Made by a program: the position numbers and the translations under genes
In this document: one piece after another, positions 1 through 6,955 of the stretch
Numbering within the stretch: the stretch's first letter is position 1
Layout of the letters: every line of letters starts with the position of its first letter
Notes under the pieces: generated by a model
What the model was told of the DNA's origin: nothing
The model's database searches: none
The model's input: only the letters and a program-made list of their open reading frames with translations
NCBI GenBank assembly: GCA_007126995.1
Contig: SLAD01000314.1
Span: forward strand, 1-10,073
Direction: 5' to 3'
DNA length: 10,073 bases
DNA from: Kiritimatiellia bacterium
GTDB lineage: Bacteria; Verrucomicrobiota; Kiritimatiellia; SLAD01

Positions 1-823
1 CGATGAGACGCCCGTGATGATGGATCCCGCCCAAGTGGATCAAATTCTGGCCAACTTGTGCGTCAATGCGCGCGATGCAATTGGGGGCGCGGGCAAACTC
101 ACCATCGAAACCGCCGTTGTCTTTGTTGATTCCCAGCGCTGCGCAAAATTTGAGGGGGCCAAGCCAGGAGATCATATACTGCTGACCGTGCGTGACACGG
201 GATGCGGCATGGCACCGGAAACCGTGCAGCATATCTTTGAGCCCTTCTTTACCACCAAGCGCTTTGGCGAGGGGACCGGCCTGGGATTGTCGACCGTATA
301 TGGTATCGTCCAGCAGAATGGCGGATTTATCGATGTCTCCAGCAAGGTTGGTCACGGGACGACGTTCGAAATCTATATTCCGAAAGCTAAGCAGGACGGG
401 CAGGAGGCCAATCATGCGGCAGTGAGCGAATCGCCGGTGGTGGGAGGAAAGGAAACGCTGCTATTGGTCGAGGATGGCCCAGCCATCCTGAAAGTGCTGG
501 AGCGCCGTCTAACATCCTTGGGCTATACCGTTTTGGCCTGCTCCACGCCAGACGAAGCGTTGCTAAAAGCTTCGACGCACGCAGGACCGATCCCGTTGCT
601 GATCACTGACGTCGTCATGCCGGGCATGAGCGGACGAGAACTATCGGATCGACTGCAAGAGCTTCGTCCGGACATGAAGACTCTGTTTATGTCCGGCTAC
701 ACGGCCAGTGTGATCGAACACCATGGCGTTCTGGACGATGGCGTTGAATTCGTCCAAAAGCCCATCAAGATTCCGGTGTTGGCGACCAAAGTGCGTGCCA
801 TGTTGGATGACAAACGAGCATAG
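1..823 (+). CDS. Hybrid sensor histidine kinase, C-terminal part (5' truncated by window)
   Basis: The reading frame is open from base 2, so the gene begins upstream of the window. About 273 codons are visible and end at TAG 821-823. Residues here are counted from the GTG at 14, an internal codon and not a proposed start. The HATPase domain shows an N box (NLCVNARDAI, 14-23), a G1 box (DTGCGM, 61-66), an F box (FEPFFTTK, about 75-82) and a G2 box (GTGLGLS, about 87-93). A linker of roughly 25 residues follows. A receiver domain (about 147-266) has the acidic pair E153-D154, phospho-acceptor D199 (TDVVMPG), S227 (FMSGYT) and K249 (QKP). The ATP-binding domain would phosphorylate the conserved His, which is off-window, and pass phosphate to the receiver. 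No DNA-binding output domain follows. Signal and partner are unknown because the sensor part is missing. The gene is convergent with the acyltransferase gene. Confidence 0.93.
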   Translation, partial: DETPVMMDPAQVDQILANLCVNARDAIGGAGKLTIETAVVFVDSQRCAKFEGAKPGDHILLTVRDTGCGMAPETVQHIFEPFFTTKRFGEGTGLGLSTVYGIVQQNGGFIDVSSKVGHGTTFEIYIPKAKQDGQEANHAAVSESPVVGGKETLLLVEDGPAILKVLERRLTSLGYTVLACSTPDEALLKASTHAGPIPLLITDVVMPGMSGRELSDRLQELRPDMKTLFMSGYTASVIEHHGVLDDGVEFVQKPIKIPVLATKVRAMLDDKRA

Positions 824-844
824 CTTGTCTCAAGCCCTATCTGG

Positions 845-858
845 GGGCGCGCGCGCCC
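845..858. other. GC-rich perfect palindrome between convergent genes
   Basis: GGGCGCGCGCGCCC is a 14-base perfect palindrome in the 62-base gap between the 3' ends of the kinase and acyltransferase genes. It could fold as a 5-bp stem with a 4-base loop on either strand. Its place between convergent stop codons would suit a bidirectional terminator. No T-run follows it on either strand, so an intrinsic terminator is not well supported. It may simply be an alternating GC tract. Confidence 0.25.
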
Positions 859-885
859 GCCCTCAATCGTGCGTTTCTCCCGCCC

Positions 886-1830
886 CTACCTCGGAGCTTT
901 GGCGTAATAGGGATAATCCGACATCGGTCGATCCGGCGGAACATGCTTCCAGCGCTTGTACATCCAGAGCCATGCGGTCGGGTGTGCGCGAATGGCCTGC
1001 TCGATCGACGCGGCAATCGCTTGGGTCAAGTTGAAGACCTGTTCATTCTTTGTGTCTCCTGCCACGTCGCCCGGCACAAGTTTCGGACAGGAATGTACAT
1101 AGTAGGTGCCATCCCATTTCGGGATGCAAAACCCGAACAGCACATCGGCATTCGTCTTCAAGGCCAGTACGGCGCCGGCATCGGAAATGGGGACGGGCAA
1201 ACCAAAGAAGTCGACGAAGATACCGCCTTCACGCGGCCGCGTATTTTGATCCAACAACAGCCCAATCTTGCCGTCCTCTTTTAGCGTCCGCAGCATGCCG
1301 CGGATGGCGCCATCGCGCGGGATAATGATTTGTCCCGAGACCACACGTATGCGGGCCAAGTACTCGTCGACGGCGGGGTTCACCAATGGGGCCGCCACGC
1401 TTGACAGCGGGTTGCCGCGAATGCTGACCGCGTGTCCCAACAACTCCCAATTGCCGAGATGCGCCGTGATGCACATGTGCGCCTTGCGCTGGAAAAGCTC
1501 GTCCAGCAACGGATCGAAGGTCACTAGGGATTCAATCCGTTCGCGCGTCTGTTCGGCAAACCAAAAGATATCCAGAAAGACCAGCGTGGCCGTCTGAAAA
1601 GCCTCTCGTAGTATGGCCCGTTTTTCCTGTTTCGATTTGGTGTCTCCGTATACCAAGTCGAGATTGGTCAGTCCCACCCGTCGCAGCGCCGTGGGTAAAG
1701 TATAGCCGATTCGTCCGAGTATACGGGCCGTGCGTAGGACGGTGGTTCGCTTCCAGCGGGGCACCCAGCGCAACGCCAGTCGCGTAATCGCAGTCTCAAC
1801 GCGCTTGCGCAGTGATTTAAAGCTACTCAT
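886..1830 (-). CDS. LpxL/HtrB-family lysophospholipid/lipid A acyltransferase
   Basis: 314 aa from ATG 1830-1828, which has GGGAG 11 bases upstream (1842-1846). A TTG at 1848 would add six residues but is less likely. Family marks are the HX4E catalytic motif H124-LGNW-E129, a GGIFVDFFGLPVP block (about 202-214) matching the acyl-acceptor/phosphate-binding region of LpxL-type enzymes, and a C-terminal HPTAWLWMYKRWK block (about 283-295). The length is normal for the family (about 300 aa). The N-terminus is rich in Arg and Lys and has no clear transmembrane segment, so I expect peripheral attachment to the inner membrane. By family it transfers a fatty acyl chain from acyl-ACP to a lipid A precursor or another lysolipid; the substrate cannot be read from sequence. 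The gene is last in the polyphosphate cluster and its ATG overlaps the end of the esterase gene by 8 bases, which suggests translational coupling. Confidence 0.88.
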   Translation of the reverse strand: MSSFKSLRKRVETAITRLALRWVPRWKRTTVLRTARILGRIGYTLPTALRRVGLTNLDLVYGDTKSKQEKRAILREAFQTATLVFLDIFWFAEQTRERIESLVTFDPLLDELFQRKAHMCITAHLGNWELLGHAVSIRGNPLSSVAAPLVNPAVDEYLARIRVVSGQIIIPRDGAIRGMLRTLKEDGKIGLLLDQNTRPREGGIFVDFFGLPVPISDAGAVLALKTNADVLFGFCIPKWDGTYYVHSCPKLVPGDVAGDTKNEQVFNLTQAIAASIEQAIRAHPTAWLWMYKRWKHVPPDRPMSDYPYYAKAPR

Positions 1831-2584
1831 TGCGACGATCGCTCCCAAATAAGAACTTTAACCACGTGCCGGTATAGCGTGCCCACGCGGCCTCATTATG
1901 CTTTTCACCCGGCGCCCGCTCCACGCAGACGGCGGGCTGATCCAGCCAACCCTTTGCGGCGAGCGACTCTTCCATGCGTTCTAGGTCTTTCATCAACAGT
2001 TGTTCCAGCTCGTCGCCATCTCCGCAGTGAAGGTAAAAGCGCAGGTTTGGCCATGCGGTGGCGTGGTTGACCAAGTCGAAGATGATCTCTCCTTGCTTGT
2101 AACTGAACGCCGACGAGAGACAGGCCGCCCCAAAGAAAATATCGGGTCGCGTCCACGCCATATAGAAGGATAGACCGCCGCCCATTGAGCTGCCGGCGAC
2201 AGCCGTATGCGCCCGATCCGGCAAGGTGCGATAGGTGGTATCGATCATGGACTTGAGCTCATCGATTACAAAACGTGTGTAAGCCCCAGCTCGGGCGGAC
2301 GCGCCGTACTCCTCGTAGCGCTCCGTAGTGCTGTAGATGCCGACCACGATGATCTCCTGCAAGTCGCCGGCCCGAATCAATTGGTCGCACCACTCATCGA
2401 CTTCCCAGTCCTGTCCCCACGTCGACGTGTCAGGGTCAAAGATCTGCTGACCGTCGTGCATGTACAGAACCGGGTACCGCCGATCCAGCGCCTCGTTGTA
2501 AGACGGCGGCAGCCAGACAATCACGGGCCGGACCTGCAGGTCCTTCGGCTTAACCTGATGAATAACGTAGTTTCCAACAATCAT
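1823..2584 (-). CDS. Alpha/beta hydrolase, esterase D / enterochelin-esterase (Fes) type
   Basis: 253 aa, ATG 2584-2582, TAG at 1825-1823. The fold is that of the 'putative esterase' family (PF00756). An N-terminal strand region with IVWLPPSYN (22-30) and YPVLYMHDGQ (37-46) is typical. The nucleophile elbow is G131-S-S133-M-G135, the likely acid lies in CGDGDE (187-192; D189 or D191) and the likely base is H229 (GEKHNEAAW). No signal peptide is visible, so it should be cytoplasmic. Relatives include enterochelin esterase, S-formylglutathione hydrolase and many uncharacterised esterases; I cannot assign a substrate. No Shine-Dalgarno is seen ahead of the ATG (the preceding bases are TTTCGCCCC), so translation may depend on coupling to sixA, whose stop lies 33 bases upstream. 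The gene lies inside the polyphosphate operon and overlaps the acyltransferase gene by 8 bases. Confidence 0.85.
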   Translation of the reverse strand: MIVGNYVIHQVKPKDLQVRPVIVWLPPSYNEALDRRYPVLYMHDGQQIFDPDTSTWGQDWEVDEWCDQLIRAGDLQEIIVVGIYSTTERYEEYGASARAGAYTRFVIDELKSMIDTTYRTLPDRAHTAVAGSSMGGGLSFYMAWTRPDIFFGAACLSSAFSYKQGEIIFDLVNHATAWPNLRFYLHCGDGDELEQLLMKDLERMEESLAAKGWLDQPAVCVERAPGEKHNEAAWARYTGTWLKFLFGSDRRNE

Positions 2585-2617
2585 GGGGCGAAATCTATCA
2601 CAAAGGATGCCGACGCA

Positions 2618-3145
2618 TCAGGCGGAAGGCGCGTCTGCGGCTCCGTCTGCCCGTGTGCGCAGTTCGCTGGGCGAGCGGTACCACGCCAACGAGCCATAGC
2701 CCGCGCCGATCTGATTCTCAAAAACAATACAGGCACAACCCGCCTTCTTGAAAACAACCCATTCGCGCGTCTCAGGCGGCTGGCACAGCGCGGTAAACGT
2801 GCTCAGGTCGGGCATGTGGCCGACGAGCAGGATCGATTTCTCACTTCGCGTTTGTAGCCACTTGAACAGGGCCGCCGATGCGCCACCCGGCGCCATAAAG
2901 TCACAAAGGGTCACCGGTTGATTCGGCAACAACACATCACGCACGATCTCGGCGGTTTCCCGGGCACGGACAAGCGCACTACTGCCCACCAAGTCCGGCT
3001 TGACCCCGGTGGCGAGCAGCCCTTCTGCGACGGCCCGCGTTTTTTCTTCACCCCGCGATGAAAGCGGACGATCGAAGTCTCTTGTGATCCCGCCTTGTCC
3101 CAAATCCAGCGCGATCCCGTGCCGAAATAAATAAACCTGCTTCAT
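2618..3145 (-). CDS. sixA: SixA-type phosphohistidine phosphatase (histidine phosphatase superfamily)
   Basis: 175 aa, ATG 3145-3143, TGA 2620-2618. The N-terminal LFRHG motif gives the catalytic H9 (R8-H9-G10). Further signature residues are R60 in LVRARETAEIV (58-68) and the second histidine H110 in LLVGHMPDLS (106-115). Size and short insertions match SixA (about 160 aa) and not the longer phosphoglycerate mutases or acid phosphatases. No signal peptide is seen, so it is cytoplasmic. SixA proteins remove phosphate from protein histidines; in E. coli the described targets are ArcB and the nitrogen-PTS carrier NPr. The start codon shares an ATGA with the ppk stop, and AGAGGA (3153-3158) lies 7 bases ahead, the same SD and spacing as ppk. 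The coupling makes a role in phosphohistidine or polyphosphate metabolism likely, but the target is inferred, not shown. Confidence 0.9.
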   Translation of the reverse strand: MKQVYLFRHGIALDLGQGGITRDFDRPLSSRGEEKTRAVAEGLLATGVKPDLVGSSALVRARETAEIVRDVLLPNQPVTLCDFMAPGGASAALFKWLQTRSEKSILLVGHMPDLSTFTALCQPPETREWVVFKKAGCACIVFENQIGAGYGSLAWYRSPSELRTRADGAADAPSA

Positions 3146-5274
3146 CGTTCCGTCCTCTTCGATTGCGGTAGGTGCGGTTTGAAAATGCGGCGCTGCTCGT
3201 CTTCCTGCTCGCGCACCGCCTGTTGGGCCAATTCATAGAAATAGGCTTGGCAGCGTAAGGCGCGCGACTTCTTTGACGGCTTGCGGTGATGGTAATGGTC
3301 TTCCTTGAGTTCGCGTCCTTTCACATTGTCCCGTAAACAGGTCTTCAAGATGGTGAAGAGCTTGTTCTGCGCCATGGCGTCTTCCACCGGCACCAGCAAC
3401 TCAATCCGACGATCCAGGTTGCGCGGCATCCAGTCCGCACTGGAAATGAAGTAGAGTGGATCGCCACCACGCCGGAAATAGATGATCCGGCTGTGCTCCA
3501 GAAAGCGATCCACTACACTCACGACCGTGATCCGGTCGCTCAGCCCCGGCACACCCGGCCGCAAACAGCATATGCCGCGCACATTCAGCTCGATTTTGAC
3601 CCCTGCCTGCGACGCGTCGTAAAGCGCCTTGATCAGGTCGGGGTCAACCAAAGAGTTGAACTTGGCCATGATGTGCCCCTTTTGGCCTTGCTGACTGCGC
3701 GCCGCCTCATTCTCAATACATTCGAGCAGTCGCGTGCGTAAACTGACAGGTGCCGAATCGATCTTGCGAAAGCGAACAGACTGGCCGTAACCCGTGATCG
3801 TATTAAAGAACGTGGCCGCATCCGCCCCGTAGTCATCATCGCTCGTCATGTAGCTGATATCGGTATAGAGGCGGGCCGTCTTCTCGTTGTAATTGCCGGT
3901 GCCAAAATGGACGTAACGCTTGATCCCGGATGACTCGCGGCGAATCACAACACAGATTTTGGCATGGGTCTTGAAGCCGCGAATACCATAGATCACCTGC
4001 ACGCCCGCCGCTTCCATCTCACGAGCCCATTCGATATTGCGGGCCTCATCGAAGCGCGCCTTCAGTTCGACGATGACGGTCACCTGCTTGCCTCTTTCCG
4101 CCGCGCGCATGAGTGCCGCCACAATCGGGCTGTTATTACTGGTGCGGTAGAGGATCTGCTTGATCGCCAGCACGTCCGGGTCATCTGCCGCCTCCTCGAC
4201 GAAACGAATCACCGGTTCGAAGCTGTCATAAGGATGATGAAGCAGGACATCTCTTCCTGCCAGCACGTCAAACATCTTTTCCGGTGGTCGCAAGTCGGGG
4301 GCAAGCTGCGGTGGCCACGATTCGGATTTAAACTCCTCGAACCCAGCCATCGTAGCGAGTCCCATATAAGCCGAAAGATCGAGCGGACCCGGAATCTGAA
4401 AGAGGAACACGGGATCCACCGCGAGCGCTTGCTGCAGGTAGCCCTTTAGTTTCGTCGAAGCGTGTTGGCCGATTTCGAGCCGGACGCAAGGGCTGGTGCG
4501 GCGCGCAGCCAGAATGTCCTCCATCCCCACCAGCAGGTCCGGGGCTTCATCCTCGCGCACTTGCATGTCAGCATTGCGCGTGATCCGGAAGGGGACCGCT
4601 TCCTCAATGGGTTCGCCCGGGAAAAGGCGGTCCGCAAAGGCAGCCACTACATCCTCTAGGTGAATGTACTCATGGCCATCGACACACGGGAGCGTCATGA
4701 AGCGAGCCAAGGACTCCGGAATCATGATCACCGCAAACCGACTGGTATCCTCTCCGGCGGCGGGCGCAAGCCGAACGGCAATATAGAGCGTCAAAGCCTT
4801 TAGCAAAGGAAACGGTTGGTCCGGATCGATCGCGATCGGCGTGATGACCGGATAGATGAGGTCCTCAAAGGTCTGCTCAATGAAGCGCAACTGTTCCTGA
4901 TCCAATTGCGGCGACATGACGCGGCGTATGCGCGCTTGATGCAGCGCCGGCTCCAAGTCGTGCTGGAAGCAGTTATACTGGTCGCGGACCATTTTGCGGG
5001 CATAGCGGCTGATCAACTGCAGCTGACGGGTGGGGGTCAGCCCGGCCGCATCACGCCGGGTACGCCCCTGGGTCTTGAGTAGCTGTAGCCCGCCCACGCG
5101 CACCATAAAGAACTCGTCCAGATTCGAGCTGGTAATCGCCAGGAACTTCAGCCGTTCCAACAGCGGGACAGAAAGGTCGGCCGCCTCTTCCAGCACGCGT
5201 TGATTAAAATCGAGCCAGCTCAGCTCGCGATTGATGAAGGTGGCAGGGGGAGGGGACTTACGTTTAGCGGACAT
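3142..5274 (-). CDS. ppk1: Polyphosphate kinase 1
   Basis: 710 aa, full length for PPK1 (about 690-720). It catalyses reversible transfer of the ATP gamma-phosphate onto polyphosphate, usually at the membrane or in granules. The N domain opens with FINRELSWLDFNQRVLEEA (13-31) and continues to SSNLDEFFMVRV (49-60). The head domain spans roughly 120-330. Two phospholipase-D-like catalytic domains follow: HHPYDSF (346-352), VELKARFDE (402-410) and FKTHAK (434-439). H437 matches the autophosphorylated His435 of the E. coli enzyme, and H594 in FLEHSRI matches His592. FGTGNYNEKTA (457-467) is also conserved. The tail (about 665-710) is basic and charged. The start is fixed by ATG 5274-5272 with AGAGGA (5282-5287) 7 bases upstream. 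It overlaps the ppx end by 11 bases and sixA by 4. Confidence 0.97.
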   Translation of the reverse strand: MSAKRKSPPPATFINRELSWLDFNQRVLEEAADLSVPLLERLKFLAITSSNLDEFFMVRVGGLQLLKTQGRTRRDAAGLTPTRQLQLISRYARKMVRDQYNCFQHDLEPALHQARIRRVMSPQLDQEQLRFIEQTFEDLIYPVITPIAIDPDQPFPLLKALTLYIAVRLAPAAGEDTSRFAVIMIPESLARFMTLPCVDGHEYIHLEDVVAAFADRLFPGEPIEEAVPFRITRNADMQVREDEAPDLLVGMEDILAARRTSPCVRLEIGQHASTKLKGYLQQALAVDPVFLFQIPGPLDLSAYMGLATMAGFEEFKSESWPPQLAPDLRPPEKMFDVLAGRDVLLHHPYDSFEPVIRFVEEAADDPDVLAIKQILYRTSNNSPIVAALMRAAERGKQVTVIVELKARFDEARNIEWAREMEAAGVQVIYGIRGFKTHAKICVVIRRESSGIKRYVHFGTGNYNEKTARLYTDISYMTSDDDYGADAATFFNTITGYGQSVRFRKIDSAPVSLRTRLLECIENEAARSQQGQKGHIMAKFNSLVDPDLIKALYDASQAGVKIELNVRGICCLRPGVPGLSDRITVVSVVDRFLEHSRIIYFRRGGDPLYFISSADWMPRNLDRRIELLVPVEDAMAQNKLFTILKTCLRDNVKGRELKEDHYHHRKPSKKSRALRCQAYFYELAQQAVREQEDEQRRIFKPHLPQSKRTER

Positions 5275-6871
5275 GATGTATTCCTCTCACTCGGGCGTCC
5301 CGCCGAATTTCGACGGTGAGACCAAAGATGTCGCGAAAGAGTTGCCCCTTATCGCGCAAAGCAAAACGCTCCAGTGTAAGATCTTCGACGCCGTGCACAC
5401 GAATCATCAGTTGACGGCCATTGCGTTGAAACTGGATGTCGCGAATTTGTTGCATGTGGTTTTGATCCAGCGCGTCGGCAATGCGAAGGAGCGCGGCGAG
5501 TTTCGCCACGATTAGTTGGTCGGATTCCGGTAGGGCCGCGTATTCCACGTGCGACGGCTTCGGGATCGCGCGCCGGTGATAACGGGCGATCAAGGCCACC
5601 ATCAGTGTATCTTTACGGCTGAGCCCGAAAAGGTCGCTGTTTGTGATCAGGTACTGCGAGTGTTTGTGGTGGCTTTGATTGCCCACATAAAGCCCGATTT
5701 CGTGGAGGAGCGCAGCCACGTGCAAGAGCAGTTCATAGCGTGGATCCAGTTCGTGTTCGTCTTGTAGTTCATGGAACAGCGCACCGCACAGCTTCGCCAC
5801 GTGATGGGCATGCTTATCTTCGTAACTATACTTTTCACCGAGTTGTTTGGAGGAGTGAATAATCTGGTTGCGAAAGTGGTCTGTCCACATCCCGCGGGTC
5901 GCCATTTCCAGAAGTAACCCGTCGCGCAAGGTGATTTTGGAAATCAGCAACTCTTGCACATCGAATGAATCCGCCAACTGCGCGTAAGCCAGCAGGGCCG
6001 GACCCAGCGTTTCAGCATCTTGAAATCCGAGATGATAGTTGCGTGCCAGCTCATCCACAGGCATGGCGGCAACTTGTCGGGCGAACTGATAAAACCGCTT
6101 CAAGGGAATGCTGACCAAGCGTTCGTCCGATCGCTCCGGCACCAATTCGTCCGCCGCCACCCGCACATCGCCGCCCAGCGCGATCATGCGCTGGACCGGT
6201 TCCGGGGGAATAGTGCGGTGAATCTGATCGACCGTCCGCTGAATATGCCGCCCCAGAATGCTCGCCATGCGACCGGCCGGCGTGCGGCTTGTTTCTAACG
6301 TCTCGCGCATGCGCAACGCGCCCAGCCGGTAGGTACGGGACAGGGTGACGTGCTTATCCTGCACCAGCAGCACTTCCGTGCTACCGCCGCCGACCTCCAC
6401 TATCAACGTGTCATGCGCATCCAGTCCACCCCAGCGTTCCAGCCCATCGCGCACAGCGATGTAAGTTAGCCGATTAACTTCTGATTCCTCGATGGCTTCG
6501 ACGCGTATCTGCGAAGCGATGAAGAGGCGATTCAAAAAGGTTTGCCGGTTACTGGCTTCGCGGACGGAGCTGGTTGCAACGGCACGAATGTGGTCGGGTC
6601 GGTCAATACCGTAGTCGAGCAGCACACGCCGGTAGCCCTTCAGCACGGATACACATTCTTCAATCGTGTCCTGCTCGATTTGTCCCGCATTGAAGGTGTC
6701 CTTGCCGAGATTTACCGGATGCTGCAGCGTTTCCAGGCTGTGGACATGTCCCTGTTCATCGATTTCCGCCACCTCCATGCGGATGGCCGATGCACCGAGA
6801 TCGATCACGGCCACCGGCCGACGTGCCGCGGTAGTTGGTGTGGTGTTAGATCCTGTTGCGCCCGTCATCAT
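5264..6871 (-). CDS. ppx: Ppx/GppA-family exopolyphosphatase with C-terminal HD-like domain
   Basis: 535 aa, ATG 6871-6869 (a second ATG follows directly at 6868), TAA 5266-5264. The family hydrolyses terminal phosphates of polyphosphate and/or pppGpp. The actin-like ATPase-fold part (about 18-330) has IDLGASAIRM (23-32), ATSSVREAS (99-107) and VEVGGGSTE (158-166). The C-terminal HD-like part (about 350-535) has HHVAKLC (356-362), LLHEIG (388-393), HHKHSQYL (401-408) and ARYHRRAIPKP (429-439), as in the long E. coli PPX and GppA proteins, not the short single-domain type. By eye two active-site positions differ from the usual pattern: the Asp of D-I-G-G-G-S-T-E is E159, and the second Glu of the usual E-E-A-R-L block appears to be V132. 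Ppx and GppA activity cannot be separated from sequence. First gene of the polyphosphate cluster; no SD is seen ahead of the ATG. Confidence 0.92.
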   Translation of the reverse strand: MMTGATGSNTTPTTAARRPVAVIDLGASAIRMEVAEIDEQGHVHSLETLQHPVNLGKDTFNAGQIEQDTIEECVSVLKGYRRVLLDYGIDRPDHIRAVATSSVREASNRQTFLNRLFIASQIRVEAIEESEVNRLTYIAVRDGLERWGGLDAHDTLIVEVGGGSTEVLLVQDKHVTLSRTYRLGALRMRETLETSRTPAGRMASILGRHIQRTVDQIHRTIPPEPVQRMIALGGDVRVAADELVPERSDERLVSIPLKRFYQFARQVAAMPVDELARNYHLGFQDAETLGPALLAYAQLADSFDVQELLISKITLRDGLLLEMATRGMWTDHFRNQIIHSSKQLGEKYSYEDKHAHHVAKLCGALFHELQDEHELDPRYELLLHVAALLHEIGLYVGNQSHHKHSQYLITNSDLFGLSRKDTLMVALIARYHRRAIPKPSHVEYAALPESDQLIVAKLAALLRIADALDQNHMQQIRDIQFQRNGRQLMIRVHGVEDLTLERFALRDKGQLFRDIFGLTVEIRRDARVRGIHHVR

Positions 6872-6877
6872 CCGCGA

Positions 6878-6906
6878 ACTATATCATGATGACGAAACGC
6901 GAACAA
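6878..6906 (-). promoter_or_regulatory. Possible sigma70-like promoter for the ppx operon, perhaps leaderless
   Basis: On the minus strand TATAGT (6883-6878) matches the -10 consensus at 5 of 6 positions. TTGTTC (6906-6901) lies 17 bases upstream as a weak -35 (3 of 6). The expected transcription start falls at or within a few bases of ATG 6871, which would make ppx leaderless. The absence of any Shine-Dalgarno ahead of that ATG is consistent with this. The motif match is modest and promoter consensus for this organism is unknown. Confidence 0.3.
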
Positions 6907-6955
6907 TAGAGGATGCCGCGCTAACCGAAATAACACACAAACCAAACAGCCACCG

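Noticed and set aside
824..885. Rho-independent terminator between the convergent genes
   Set aside because: The palindrome at 845-858 is GC-only and no T-run follows it on either strand.
2207..2857. Plus-strand open frame of 216 codons
   Set aside because: It lies opposite the esterase and sixA genes, spans their junction, and its translation shows no recognisable fold or motif. Both minus-strand genes have full family signatures.
3964..4449. Plus-strand open frame of 161 codons inside ppk1
   Set aside because: Antisense to the conserved catalytic region of Ppk1, with no independent motif.
6872..6955. Small gene or RNA between ppx and the palindromic element
   Set aside because: No start with an SD, no conserved RNA motif and no stable hairpin could be found in this stretch.
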